Assembly: GCA_963853835.1 (NCBI GenBank)
Contig: OY970833.1
Span: forward strand, 16,020,474-16,084,473
Source: Calendula officinalis
Lineage: Eukaryota > Streptophyta > Magnoliopsida > Asterales > Asteraceae
Direction of reading: 5' to 3'
Length of the DNA: 64,000 nucleotides
The translations under genes were made by a program, and so were the position numbers. The notes below the pieces were generated by a model that had not been told where the DNA came from, made no database searches, and saw only the letters and a program-made list of their open reading frames with translations. How positions within the stretch are numbered: the first letter of the stretch is position 1; each line of letters opens with the position of its first letter. This document shows positions 47,507 to 60,360 of the stretch, piece by piece.

Positions 47507-47979
47507 TGTATCTGTGATTACGATTTGAAATTTGCTTGCAAAGAGAGAGTAAAAACCTTAATCGCAGAGAGAAATTAGAGAGAAAGAGAGTAAATAACAT
47601 AGAAAATGATATAAATTGGAAGAAAATGGTTATTTATACTCTTAATTAGTAATCATTACAGTATTGGGAAGTAAAATGGCGAAATGACAGCCTTATCATA
47701 TTCCAACGGTAACTTTTCAATTAAGGAAAGTAACCGTTGGGGAGTATGAGATTTTGAAATCAGTGGTAACTCCAGGACTCCCAATACTGATTTAGAATTA
47801 AAAAAAATTAAATTAAAAAAAATTTAAAATTAATAAAAACATTTAATTAAATGTATAAATTAATAAACAATTTACAAAAATTAAAAATAATATACCAAAC
47901 GAGCTATACTGAAAGGGTCAGTATTGGGTCAATACTGAAAAACCAGTATAGGAAAGAATTTTTAGGAAAAAAAGTAATT
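47507..47979 (-). other. Non-coding spacer between pol and the additional ORF (element C)
   Basis: 473 bp, AT-rich, colinear with the spacers of A and B, including the CCAACGGTAACTT/AAGTAACCGTTGG inverted pair near 47702-47738. No sustained ORF. Confidence 0.6.
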
Positions 47980-50900
47980 TCAAGGGTTAAGCATGCCCAC
48001 AATTGTCCTAGTAGGTACATAAACGTTTAATCTGAAAGAGGTTTAGTAAATACATCAGCCAATTGGTCCTCAGTTGGGACATAGTCTACCTGAACCTTAC
48101 ACTTTTCCACATTATCTCGGATAAAGTGGTGTCTGATATCAATGTGGTTCGTTCTTGAGTGATGGACTGGATTTTCAGTGATAACAATAGCACTCTTGTT
48201 ATGAATTGGAGTCTCTTTGAAATTGAATCCATAGTTCATGAGTTGGTACTACATCCATAAAAGTTGTCCACAACAACTTCCTGCAGCTACATATTCAGCT
48301 TCTGCAGTTAAAGTTGCAACTGAATTTTGTTTCTTGGATGACCAACCAACTAATCTTCCACCAAGGAATTGGCATCCTCCACTTGTACTCTTTCTATCCA
48401 ATCTGCATCCTGCATAATCTGCATCTTTGTACCCTTGAAGAGCAAAATTTGAATATTTGGGATACCAAAGACCCATATTAGGAGTACCAGATAAATATCT
48501 AAAAATTCTCTTAACAGCTTTCATATGTGATTCTTTGGGATCAGCCTGATACCGAGCACACAAACATGTTGCAAACATGATATCAGGCCTGCTAGCAGTT
48601 AAGTAAAGTAAGGAACCAATCATACCTCGGTATGTGGATTGACATACTTGTTTACCAGTTTCATCCTTACTTATCTTATCCTGAGTACTCATAGGGGTGT
48701 GCATAGTAGATAAGCTTTCAAATTTATATTTCTTTAGCATATCATGCACATACTTACTTTGGTTTATAAAGGTGCCATCAGGCCTTTGATCAACTTGTAC
48801 ACCTAATAAATAAGTAAGTTCTCCCATCATACTCATCTGATACTGAGATGACATAATCTTTGAAAACCAATCACACATGGATTTGTCAGTGGAACCAAAG
48901 ATAATGTCACCCACATATATCTGAATGAGTAAAATGTCAGACCCTTTTCTTTTTGAAAATCATGTTTTATCAATTATACCACGAGTAAATTTATTTTCAA
49001 TTAAGTACTCAGACAGGGTATCATACCAGGCTCTTGGAGCTTGTTTGAGCCCATATAAGGCTGTATCAAGCTTGAAAACATAATTAGGAAATTTAGGATC
49101 AACAAAACCTGGGGGTTGTTTAACATAAACTTCTTCTTGTAGTTTTCCATTTAGAAAGGTACTTTTGATATCCATTTGATAAACTTTGAAGTTCTTAAAG
49201 GCTGCATATGCAAGATATAGCCTAATAGCTTCAATCCTTGCAACTGGTGCAAATGTTTCATCATAGTCAATACCTTCTTCTTGCATGTAGCCCTGAGAAA
49301 CCAGTCTTGTTTTGTTCCTAATTACAACACCATCATTGTCCATTTTATTTCTTAACACCCACTTAGTATCAATGATAGTTTTGCCAGTTGGGGGTGGTAC
49401 TATGTTCCAAACTTTGTTTCTTTCAAATTCTGTTAGTTCATCTAGCATAGCTTCTACCCAGTCTTCATCTAGTAAGGCTTCATCAGCCTTCTTGGGTTCA
49501 ATGGTAGATTAGAAGCTTGAAAAAAGACAAAAATTTGCAGTAGCCTGAGGTTCAAAAGTCAGTTTCCTTCATGTTTGTACTCCTTCTTCAACAGGACCAA
49601 GGATATTTGAATGAGGATGGTCTCTGTGCTCCCTTAGATTTGATCCTAAGGTAGCATTAGAAGTAGTATTGACAACTTCTTGTTGGACTGATGTGTTGCC
49701 AGTCTCATACTGGTTCGAGTTTGATTCAGTATTGGACTGCACAGGATTGCTGGTTCCTCCATTTTGAAGATTTATGATTGGTACTAGTGGTGGATTTGAA
49801 GTTTCTCCTGCTTCATAGGTGGAATGATTTAGATCAAGTTTGCAGACCCAGTGTTGAAGTTTCTAGTGTTGGGAACTTCAATATTTGTTGCAGTTTTATC
49901 ATACTGAGTGAAGTCTTCATCATCATCACTCATATCATGTGAACCATGATATAGGTGTGTTTTGGGCTGTTCAGCATTGGAGTTTTATGGATTACATAAG
50001 GTTTCAATACCATTTATGTCCTCTTTTGCTGAAGTAGAATCCTCATCCATTTGTTCATCAAAAGTATCATGGATAGATTCATCAATCACCTTTGTTGTAA
50101 GTACATACACTCTGAAGGCTGTGGAGTGTGGTGAGTAGCCCATAATGTTGCCTTCATTTGCTTTGGGAGCAAACTTGTTGAGATTGTGCTTAGTGTTAAG
50201 AATAAAGCATTTGCTCCCAAAGATGTGGAAGTACTCCACATTAGGAATTCTGCCATGATATAACTCATAAGGAGTCTTTAGATGTCTCTGGACTATAGTT
50301 GCACGATTATGTGTAAAGTTGGCACAATTTACGGCTTCAGCCCAGAAGCTCAGTGCCAGTCCAGCATGGCGTTAACAAAATTCTTGCAACTTCAATCAAT
50401 GTTCTATTCTTTCTATCTACAACACCATTTTGTTGTCGTGTGTAGGCTGCAGAGTAATTTTGTACAATTCCTTTTTCTTCATAGAAACTTGCTAATACTG
50501 AATTCTTGAATTCAGTACCATGATCACTTCTAAGTTGCTTGACCTTGGTACCTTTTTGAAGTTCTTCTCTCTTGATGAAAGCAATTATTTTTGTGGTCGC
50601 ATCTGATTTTGTCTTCAAGAAGATGACCCAAGTGTATCTTGAGAATTCATCAACCAAGACCAAAGTATAGACCTTTTTGCCCAGTGATGGTGTACTGATG
50701 GGGCCAAAAAGATCCATATGTATCATTGCAAGAGGTTCATTAATGGAATGGTTAACTTTAGATTTAAATGAACTCTTCTTCTGCTTGCCCATTGCACATG
50801 CTGAGCATAACTTATCTTTTGAATAAGTAATTGTGGGCAACCCTCTCACCAACTTCTTAATTCTGAGTTCATTGATGTTTCTGAAGTTGATGTGAGAGAG

Positions 50901-51317
50901 TTTATTGTGCCACATCGAGTTCAGTTCTGGATTGACTTTAGACAGCAGGCACACACGGATGATGGGGTCAATTTCTAGAAGATTGACTACATAAGCATCT
51001 TTTTCCCTTCTGGAAATAAGAACAGGTTGTCCTTTTTCATTGTGTATAATGCCAGCAATATTTCTGAACCTTGTTTCTTTGTCATCATCACACATCTGGC
51101 TGATACTGAGCAGATTATGTTTTAGACCTTCCACATAGGCAACTCTTTTAAAAGTGATGTTACCAGCTTTGATTTCCCCATATCCTCTTGTTTTCCCTAT
51201 AAAATCATCCCCAAACCTGACAGAAGGACCCTTCTCTGGTGTGTAATGCTGAAGGTACTCCATACTGCCAGTCATGTGTCTTGAGTAGCCACTATCAAGG
51301 TACCATTTTCTATCACC
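47980..51317 (-). pseudogene. Copia pol: protease, integrase, RT, RNase H (element C, broken)
   Basis: Begins at 51317 after acceptor TGTAG. The protease motif is DSGYSRHMTG (Cys-to-Tyr at 51285-51287). It is open through pre-integrase (HNKLSHINF, CSACAMGK) and integrase (MDLFGPI, RSDHGTEF) to a frameshift near 50370. The third catalytic residue is Asp, not Glu, in NGVVDRKNRTL (50415-50417). RT is open from 49448 to 48960 (DETFAPVAR, YGLKQAPRAW), but the active-site motif is YVGD (48906-48917). RNase H has KDADYAG and TAEAEY but a small deletion turns CDNKSAI into HNKSAI. The family stop is at 47980. Confidence 0.93.
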
Positions 51318-52659
51318 CTACACAAGACACAAAATAAAGATTAGTTCATTTTAGGAACCCATTTAAAAATGGGACCTTTGGAAGGATTAACATTATTATC
51401 CTTTCTAATCTCCGTTTTTGTGGGAGTCAGTATCACTTTAGGAGAGCCATTATTGGTAGTCTGTTGTTGCACTGACTTTGGAACCCTTGTTTTCTTTGGT
51501 ACTGAGTACCTAGGATTAGAGAGATTAGTTCTACATTCATCTCCTTTATGACCTGTATGATGACATCTGTAACATTTTCGGGTCTATTTCTAAACATGTT
51601 TTCATAAGGAATTTTAGAAAACTATTCATCTTTTGGTTGATCAGTATGTGTTAGTTTTGCAAACTTTTGACTTAAAAATTTGATTTGATCACCAATAGAT
51701 TTCAAAAGACTATTTTTATTAGTTTGAATAGGAGGGTGAATTTCCTTTTTCATAGACTTTTTGGGAGATGCATTTTTCTTTTTGTCTGGTAAAGGTGTCT
51801 GTTTTTGCTTTTGCTTAGACCTAGTTCCTTTACCAGTTTTGGAACCTGTTGAAAGTAGTTTGGGTTTAACATTCTGTTTTATCACTTTATCAGGTTCTTT
51901 GGATTTTTTAGTATTTGATTCAGATGTGCTTGCAACTTCAGTATCAGTCTTTGTAGAAGATGTTTCTAAAGATTTTAAAATATTATTTTCTGAATATGGA
52001 ATGACATTAGATAATAATTCAAAAGGTGGAACAGCTGAAGTGTCATACTGATCTACATGGATTTCAGTATAAGAATTTTCTGTAGGAGAGAATTCAATAC
52101 TGATATCTTGTAATTCAGTATAGCACTTAGAGCAGATAGAGGGACCAATAGGTTGAACTTGGTCAGAAATGTTTTTATCCTCATCATCTGAATCAGTTTG
52201 ACACCTAGTTTCACAAAAAAAATTTGATTTAACAAATTTGACAGAATTTAAATAATTAAAATTTTCAAATAAATCAGCAAAATTATTTCCAGTTTTAAAC
52301 TGAGGATCCACACCAAGTGCAGCCCTTACATTGTCTGGAAATTGTTGATTTAAACATTTGTTTAACTTAATAGAAGCATTTCCCCATGATTTACATTGAT
52401 TTTCAAATTTTTCTTTTTCTAATTTATGTAAATGTGTTTTATCAGCTAATCTTTGATTCATGTCTTGTAAGTTTAAAAAATCAAGTTCCAAATCTTTTAA
52501 TCTTGCTAGTTTATCTAAATTTTCATTATTTACCTTTTCAAGTTGTAAGATTGTAAGTTTTAAAGCTTTTTCTTTCTGTACTAAAGTTTTAAGATCAATA
52601 ATCATATACTCAAAAAAAATTTGTTTTTCATTCAGTGAATAAGTTTGAAAGGTACTCAC
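51318..52659 (-). other. Predicted gag-pol intron with coding content (element C)
   Basis: 1342 bp. Donor ACAGG|GTGAGTACC and acceptor CTTGTGTAG|GGTG (minus strand). The gag frame continues from exon 1 through the donor for about 345 codons, to 51622. It includes a long heptad-rich coiled coil (from LVQKEKALKLT near 52590), a CSKCYTEL motif and a Lys-rich segment. The second CCHC knuckle follows after a stop and a 1-bp deletion near 51580. In the undamaged frame the long Gag would end near 51344, just before the acceptor. Element A lacks this interval. Confidence 0.82.
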
Positions 52660-53919
52660 CCTGTACAACTGGATGGAATCCCAATCACTTTGGATACTCA
52701 TCCTCTCAGCCTCTTTGAGATCTCTCTCAAACGTGCTCTTCAAATCTTCTTCAGTGAAAGCCATGAAGGCTTTATTCTCAACCTCTTCCTCATCATCACT
52801 AAGGTCTTCATCCATCCAAGCCTCAGAGTAAAGTGCCTGATGAGGTGCTCCATTTCCAGCAGCTCCCTTTCCCTTGCTTCTTGCTTTCAACTTCACATAT
52901 TTGTCCCTATACCGTTTTGCTCGTTATGCAATTTTGTCATTCTGATCAGTTTCAGAAGACTTAGTGTGACAGTTGGCAGCAATGTGACCAGGCTTTCCAC
53001 ACCTGTAGCAAAGACCATATCTAGGATCAGTATTGGAAGAGCTAACACCAAGCCTCTTCTTCTTTAAGTGATCCAACTTCACAGACAAAAGTGCCATTTA
53101 ATTTTCAAGTTCTTCTGTCTCAGCATCATCAAGATCACCTTCTGGCTCATCTGGCTCAGTGACAGTATAGGCTTGCTGCACTGAGTTGACAATAAGGTCC
53201 ATGCCAGTGGGAGTCTTGTCAGTCTTCTTCCAGTTGAGCAGTCTAGAAGCATTGTTTTCTTCATGATTCAACATAAAGCCATACAATGTTTGAAGAGTGT
53301 AAGTCTCAATGTTGTTTGCAGCATTGACAGAATTTGTCATATTGAGGAATTGTTGAGGAAGGCTGTCCAGAAATTTTTGACAGAGTTCTCCCTCTTCCTT
53401 TTCAATTCCAACACTGATAAGATCATGAACAATGGTGTTGAATCTGTTGTCGAGAGCAGTGAGATCTTCATTTGGATTAGCAATGAAGTTCTCATACTTT
53501 CTTCTCATGTTGCTCTTTCTTTGTAGCTTTACCTTTGGTGTGCTTTCATAGGTAACAATTAAGCTATCCCACATAGCTTTAGCAGGAGGTAATTTCATGA
53601 TTGCATTCAGTATTTCTTTAGTGACTGCATTACCTATCACACTCTTGGCTCTTGAGTCTAGACTGAACAATAGACGATCCGTATCAGTCCAAGTGTGTTT
53701 CAGCTTTGGAATGGTTCTTGTGGATGCATGAGCAATATCTGTAGCTGCAACAGGCTCAGTTGTCATAGGAATGATTGGACCATCAGTCAGTACTGTGAGC
53801 ATTTCATCATGAATTGACTCGAGATACCATTGAGCTTTTAATTTCCATTGGTATAACTCTTTGCCATCAAAGATTGGCACTCCCTTTCCCGACATCACTG
53901 GAGCAACGATAGTAGACAT
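52660..53919 (-). pseudogene. Gag, exon 1 (element C)
   Basis: ATG at 53919 (MSTIVAPVMSGKG). Uninterrupted for 273 codons through the Gag core (YQWKLKAQWYLESIHDE, RRKYENF, LCQKFLDSLPQQF) to a CAA-to-TAA stop at 53098. Beyond it are the first CCHC knuckle (CYRCGKPGHIAANC near 52970-53010), a second stop near 52925 and a Lys/Gly-rich then acidic linker. It ends in the DSIQLYR codons at the splice donor. It is the best-preserved gag in the window. Confidence 0.93.
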
Positions 53920-53940
53920 TCTGGTTTTTGATTTTTGGGA

Positions 53941-53983
53941 AGGGTTGGTATATGGAATGGCTGCCAGGGTAATAGATCGACTA
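53941..53983 (-). other. Conserved retrotransposon leader (element C)
   Basis: Same TTAGTCGATCTATTACCC and TGGCAGCCATTCCATATACC core as A, B and D, between PBS and gag. Confidence 0.65.
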
Positions 53984-54003
53984 AATAAGAATTAAATTAG
54001 CAT

Positions 54004-54015
54004 GCTTTGATACCA
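54004..54015 (-). other. Primer binding site (element C)
   Basis: Minus strand TGGTATCAAAGC, one transition from the tRNA-Met complement in element B. Confidence 0.9.
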
Positions 54016-54017
54016 GT

Positions 54018-54515
54018 TGTTAGGTCACAACAGCCCTGGATTACTTGTATAATTGATAGAATAATTAAACTTAAGACACTTAAAGTGATTAACCCAATAT
54101 TAGAGTCAAATGTATAATTCCACTAAGTGTGGCTTGTTACGGAATAACAAGACCACTTATCAATTACAAGATATAAAATATTAAAGCGTAAATTGGTGAG
54201 TACTCCTTTGCCAAATGATCTCTATTTATAGTGTTATAGAGATCTTACAAAATAGGCAAGGAGTAATGGAAGGACTGGTAAAGGAAAATGGCCGAGATCA
54301 AAGGGATTAGATCTGGCTAAGTAAACAAGGAAATGTTTACTCAGTCCTTGTGCTCAGTATTGAATGTCAATACTAAGTCCCAACACTGAGTGACCAATAC
54401 TGTCTACTCAGTGTTGGACCAAGACTTAGCTAATTTATTCTACAAACTAATTTAAGCTAGTCTAGGTTGTCTTGTTATCTTAAGATCCAAAGGGGTGAGG
54501 CTTTTTGCCTTAACA
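54018..54515 (-). repeat. 5' LTR of element C
   Basis: 498 bp, TG...CA ends, about 95% identical to the 3' LTR by hand count. The inverted repeat CCAACACTGAGT/ACTCAGTGTTGG with a 14-nt loop is perfect at 54380-54417. Confidence 0.96.
54222..54231 (-). promoter_or_regulatory. TATA box in 5' LTR of C
   Basis: Minus strand CTATAAATAG, a likely core promoter for the genomic RNA. Confidence 0.65.
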
Positions 54516-57500
54516 TGAAGGAGGTTAAAATCCCTCGAGAATGCATATGACAGAATTTGCCAGAAAGTGAATTTGTTTTAAAACCCGTTTTTAATAATTT
54601 ATAAGTCAAGTATGCATGAAACAGAGGCACGAGCCAACAGTTATGGCCTTTTCAGTAAAGCCCCTTTTGATTCTGCCTGTAACTCCTAGACCGTAAGTGG
54701 GCTCACGATCCACAAGATATCAACGGAAAGCTCAGAACGTAACCTACAAGAGTCGAGAAGGCACGGGATTGTGATTCTATGCCGAAGTAGGTCAAAATCC
54801 GTCGAGAAGGCAGATGACAGAATCTGCCAGAAAGTGAATTTGTTTTAAAACCCGTATTTAATAATTTGCTAGTCAAGTAGGTATGAAACGGAGACCCGAG
54901 CCAAAAGTTATGGCCTTTTCAGTAAAGCCGCTTTCGATTCTGCTTGTAACTCCTAGACTGTAACTGGGCTCACGATCCACAAGATATCAACGGAAAGCTC
55001 GGATTGTAAACTACAAAAGCCGAGAAGGCACTGGATCGTGATTCTGTCCCGAAGCCGGTCAAAATCCATCGAGACGGCAGATGACAGAATCTTCCAGAAA
55101 ATGAATTTGTTTTAAAACTCATTTAATAATTTACAAGTCAAATAGACCTGAAACGGAGACAAGAGCCAAACGTTATGGCCTTTCCAGTAAAGCCCCTTTC
55201 GATTATGCCTGTAACTCCTAGACCGTAAGTGGGCTCACGATCCACAAGATATCAACGGAAAACTCAGAACGTAAACTACAAGAGTCCAAAAGGCACGGGA
55301 TCGTGATTCTATGCCGAAGTAGGACAAAATCCGTCGAGAAGGCAGATGACAGAATCTTCCAGAAAGTGAATTTGTTTTAAAAGCCGTATTTAATAATTTG
55401 CAAGTAAAGTAGGCATGAAACGAAGCCCCGAGCCAAAAGTTATGGCATTTTCAGTAAAGCCCCTTTCGATTCTGCTTGAAACTCCTAGACCGTAACTGGG
55501 GTCACGAGCCACAAGATATCAACGGAAAGCTCGGAATGTGAACTACATAAGTCGAGAAGACACGTGATCGTGATTCTGTCCCGAAGCAGGTCAAAATCCG
55601 TCGAGAAGGCCGATGACAAAATGTGTTAGAAAGTGAATTTGTTTTAAAACTCGTTTTTAATATTTTACAAGTCAAATAGGCCTGAAACGGAGACCCGAGC
55701 CAAAAGTTATGGCCTTTGCAGTAAAGCCCCTTTCGATTCTGCCTGTAATTCCTAGACCGTATGTGGGCTTACAATCCACAAGATATCAATGGAAAGCTCA
55801 GAACATAAACAATAGTCGAGAAGGCACGGGATCGTGATTCTATGCCCAAGCAGGTTAAAATCCTTCGAGAAGGCAGATGACAGAATCTACCAGAAAGTGA
55901 ATTTGTTTTAAAAGCCGTTTTTAATTATTTACAAGTCAAGTAGGCATGAAACGGAGACCCGAGCCAAAAATTATGTCCTTTTCAATAAAGCCCCTTTCGA
56001 TTCTACCTGTAACTCCTAGACCGTAACGGGGCTCACGATCCACAAGATATCAACGGAACGCTCGGAATATAAACTACAAAAGTCGAGATGGCACGGGATC
56101 GTGATTCTGTCCCGAAGCAAGTCAAAATCCGTCGAGAAGGCAGATGACAGAATCTTCCAGAAAGTGAATTTGTTTTAAAACTCGTTTTTAATAATTTGCA
56201 TGTCAAGTAGGCATGAAATGGAGACCCGAGCCAAAAGTTTTGGCCTTTTCAGTAAGGCCCATTTCGATTCCGCCTGTAACTCTTAGACCGTAAGTGGGCT
56301 CATGATCTACAAGGTATCAACGGAAAGCTCAGAACGTAAACTACATGAGTCGCAAAGGCATGAGATCATGATTCTATGCCGAAGCATGTCAAAATCAATC
56401 GAGAAGGCAGATGGTCGAATCTGCCAGAAAGTGAATTTGTTTTAAAACCCGTTTTTAATAATTTACAAGTCAAGTAGGCATGAAACGGAGACCCGAGCCA
56501 AAAGTTCTGGCCTTTTCAGTAAAGTCCTTTCGATTCTGCATCTAACTCTTAAACCGTAAGTGGGCTCACGATCCACATGATATCAACAGAAAGCTCAAAA
56601 CGTAAACTACAAGAGTCGAAAAGGCACGGGATCATGATTCTATGTCGAAGCAGGTTAAAATCCCTCAAGAATGCAGATGACAGAATTTGCCAGAAAGTAA
56701 ATTTGTTTCAAAACCCGTTTTTAATAATTTACAAGTCAAGTAGGCATGAAACTAAGACCCGAGCCTGAAGTTGTGGCCTTTTCATTAAAGCCCCTTTCCA
56801 TTCTGCTTATAACTCCTAGACCGTAACTGGGCTGACGATCCACAAGATATCAACTGAAAGCTCGGAATGTGAACTACGAGAGTTGAGAAGGCACGGGATC
56901 TTAATTATGTCCTGAAGCAGGTTAAAATCCGTAGAGGAGGAAGATGACATAATCTGCCCGAAAGTGAATTTGTTTAAAAACTCGTTTTTAATAATTTACA
57001 AGTCAAGTAGGCCTGAAACGGAGACCCGAGCCAAAAGTTAAGGCCTTTTCAGTAAGGCCCCATTTGATTCTGCCTGTAAGTCTTATTCCGTAAGTGGGCT
57101 CACGATCCAAAAGATATCAACGGAAAACTCAAAACGTAAACTACATGACTCGAGAAGGCACGGGATCATGATTCTATGCCGAAGCAGGTCAAAATCCGTC
57201 GAGAAGGCAGATAGTAGAATCTGCCAGAAAGTGAATTTGTTTTAAAACCCGTTTTTAATAATTTACAAGTCAAGTAGGCATGAAACGGTGACCCGAGCCA
57301 AAAGTTATGGCCTTTTTCAGTAAAGCCCCTTTCGGTTCTACTTGTAACTCCTAGACCGTAAGTGGGCTCACGATCCACAAGATATCAATGGAAAGCTCAG
57401 AACGTAAACTACAAGGGTCGAGAAGGCACGGTATCAGAATTCTATGCCGAAGCAGGTCAAAATTCGCCGAGAAGGTAGATGACAGAATCTGCCAGAAAGT

Positions 57501-58612
57501 TAATTTGTTTTAAAACCCGTTTTTAATAATTTGCAAGTCAATTAGGCATGAAACAGAGACCCGAGCCAAAAGTTATTGCCTTTTAAGTAAAGCCTCTTTC
57601 GATTCTGCCTGTAACTCCTATACCGTAACTGGGCTCACGATCCACAAGATATCAACGGAAAGCTCGGAATGTAAACTACAAAGGCCGAGAAGGCACGGGA
57701 TCGTGATTCTGTCCCGAAGCAGGTCAAAATCCGTCGAGAAGGCAGATGACAGAATCTGCCCGAAAGTGAATTTGTTTTAAAACTCGTTTTTAATAATTTT
57801 CAAGTCAAATAGGCTTGAAACAGAGACGCGAGCCAAAAGTTATGGCCTTTTCAGTAAGGCCCCTTTCGATTCTGCATGTAACTCCTAGACCGTAAATGGG
57901 CTCACGATCCACAAGATATCAACGGAAAGCTCATGACGTAAACTACAGGAGTCGAGAAGGCACAACATCATGATTCTATGCCGAAGCAGATTAAAATCAC
58001 TCGAGAATGCAGATAACAGAATTTGCCAAAAAGTGAATTTGTTTTAAAACCTGTTTTTAATAATTTACAAGTCACCTAGGCATGAAACGGCGACCCGAGC
58101 CAAAAGTTATGGCCTTTTTAGTAAAGCCCCTTTCGATTCTGCCTGTAACTCCTATACCGTAAGTGTGCTCACGATCCACAAGATATCAACGGAAACCTCA
58201 GAACGTAAACTACAAGGGTCGAGAAGGCACGTGATCGTGATTCTATGCCGAAGTAGCTCAAAATCCCTCGAGAAGGCAGATGACATAATCTGCCAGAAAG
58301 TGAATTTGTTATAAAACCCGTATTTAATAATTTGCATGTCAAGTAGGCATGAAACGGAGACCCGAGCCACAAGTTATGGCCTTTTCAGTAAAGCCCTTTC
58401 GATTCTGCCTATAACTCCTAGACCGTAACTGGGCTCACGATCCACAAGATATCAACGGAAAGTTCGGAATGTAATCTACAAAAGTCGAGAAGACACGAGA
58501 TCGTGATTCTGTCCCGAAGCAGGTCAAAATCCGTCGACAATGCAGATGATAGAATCTGCCAGAAAGTGAATTTGTTTTAAATCTCGTTTATAATAATTTA
58601 CAAATCAATTAG
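54516..58612 (+). repeat. Satellite array, block 4 (plus)
   Basis: About 15 monomers of about 267 bp with substantial divergence between neighbours and no obvious HOR by eye. The first five bases (TGAAG) are the right TSD of element C, and the last five (ATTAG, 58608-58612) the left TSD of the solo LTR. Confidence 0.95.
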
Positions 58613-60360
58613 TATAACATTGTATTCTATGTTTTATTAAAATAAAAAATTAGTATAATTATAATATGTGAATAAAGAAGTAATAGGTTGTATTATGTTG
58701 AAAATGTTGAGAAAAATCTGGGTTTGATCATTTGTTTAAGTAGTTCAAGCTAAAACGGAAGGAAAAATAAGAAAATTGTAGTATTTCAGAAGATAGCGGC
58801 GCTATCTTGGGGATAACGACGCTATCCTGAGTAAAATTGAGCAGGGACCCGAAATAGCTATGGGGTATACGCGAAAAATTTAGGAATAGCGGCGCTAAAA
58901 AGTGCGGGATTGGGGAGATAGTGACACTATCTTGAAGATAGCGGCGTTATCTTGTGCAGGTCAGACATAAAATCAAATTTTAAGCCAAATTCAGTCATTT
59001 TTCACCCAAAATTCTTCTAACACGAGCTCAGGAGATTTCTGGACTTTTTCCACCTAAATTTGGTCGAATAATAGTGCAAATCAAAGGGCTTTTGTCATAT
59101 AATCATCATATAAAGGTAAGGCTTCATCTTTTAGCTACATGCACTAGTAGGGATTGATTAAGTTATGTATAGACTTAGAACCCTAGAAAGAAGTTTGAGT
59201 TTTTATGATAAATTAGTGAATAGCAGCTGTAGATGAGTATGTTAAACATGGAAAATAACTTAAATCAAGTAGTGTGTCCATCATTTAATTATTGGAAACT
59301 AGGGTTTATGTAGTCACCAAATTTTGGGATTTGGTGTATATGGGTTATGGAAATGAAGATTTTAGCTAGTAATGATAACAATTCTCTTGTGATATAATTA
59401 GGCTTGGTACTTGGGCAAAAGTGAAGAAATTGACTAATTGGATTGCTTATCATATTGCTACATCCAGGTGAGTTCACTATGTGTAAATTATATACTAGTA
59501 GTTATACTTGTTTATGTTTTATGCGGCTAATTGTTCCCCACTGACGTGATAGTTGTTCATTTGCATTTGAACGTGGTAATTTTGTATAAAAGCTCGAGTC
59601 TCGATTGAATTCTGGAAAGCTTGTGTTGATTATGATTGGTGATGTTTTCATTGTTCCTTTGAGTGACATTTCATTTCATGAGGACCCATGGCGGCTTGAG
59701 TATTACTTCGTGTAATATGTCGGGCGGTGGTCTCGGGAGTACCCGGTGGAGGAGTTGGGGTATGGACCGAGGTGGTGAAGTTTGCGGTCATGGGTTCATT
59801 TAGGGGCGCCATGATAACTTCATCGGTATTATCTCTCAATGGCCTAAGGATGGATAATATCATTTGTTAAAATCTTTGATGAGATCTTCGTAACTTCTTG
59901 GTGTGTTCGGGTTGTTGATTAACCTTGTTGACCGTATGATATTGATTGGGACTCCGTTGATTCTATCCTTGTTTGTATCAATTGCTTTTTAAATTTGTAA
60001 ATTATTAGTATTACTTTACATATCTTGAACTCAATAAGCTTTTATAGCTTACCCGTTTAGTTGTCTCTATTTTCTAGAAAAGATAAGGGCAAGAACAAGT
60101 TAGTTGATACTTGAAGTTAGTGGATACTAGAAGTTGGTTGTGCTTGAAGGTTTGAAGAGCTTCCCTTTTTGGTATAACTTTAGTCTTTTGGTGTATATCT
60201 TTTGGGATGTTGTAGTTGGTTTGTATCTGGAATAGTTAGTTGGAAATTTTTAAGTATATCTTTTAGTATAATTGCTTTAAAACTTGTATTTTGGTTAGGT
60301 ATAATGAAGGTTTATTGTAAATGATGTATTAAATGTTCGTTTTTGAGTTCGGTCCTTACA
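58613..60360 (+). mobile_element. Solo LTR, probably Ty3/gypsy, 1748 bp
   Basis: Non-satellite block interrupting one monomer. The ends read TATAACA...CTTACA, which is TGTAA...TTACA with a G-to-A change at the second base. Flanks ATTAG (58608-58612) and AATAG (60361-60365) match the satellite AAATAGGCC and look like a 5-bp TSD. No internal domain, PBS or second LTR is present, so a solo LTR left by LTR-LTR recombination is the best reading. Length and a CCAGGTGAGTTCAC motif (near 59465) recall large gypsy (Tekay/Del-type) LTRs, from memory only. Short ORFs here are unconvincing. A cluster of 17-bp palindromes lies at 58791-58952. Confidence 0.7.
58791..58952. repeat. Cluster of five related short palindromes in the solo LTR
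   Basis: Odd-length inverted repeats: AGATAGCG-G-CGCTATCT (58791-58807), GGATAACG-A-CGCTATCC (58811-58827), TAGCG-G-CGCTA (58887-58897), AGATAGTG-A-CACTATCT (58916-58932) and AGATAGCG-G-CGTTATCT (58936-58952). The fourth differs from the first in both arms in a compensating way. Confidence 0.85.

Noticed and set aside
59648..59863. 71-codon minus-strand ORF in the solo LTR
   Set aside because: Single short ORF without homology I can name, inside an element bounded by LTR-like ends; likely chance.
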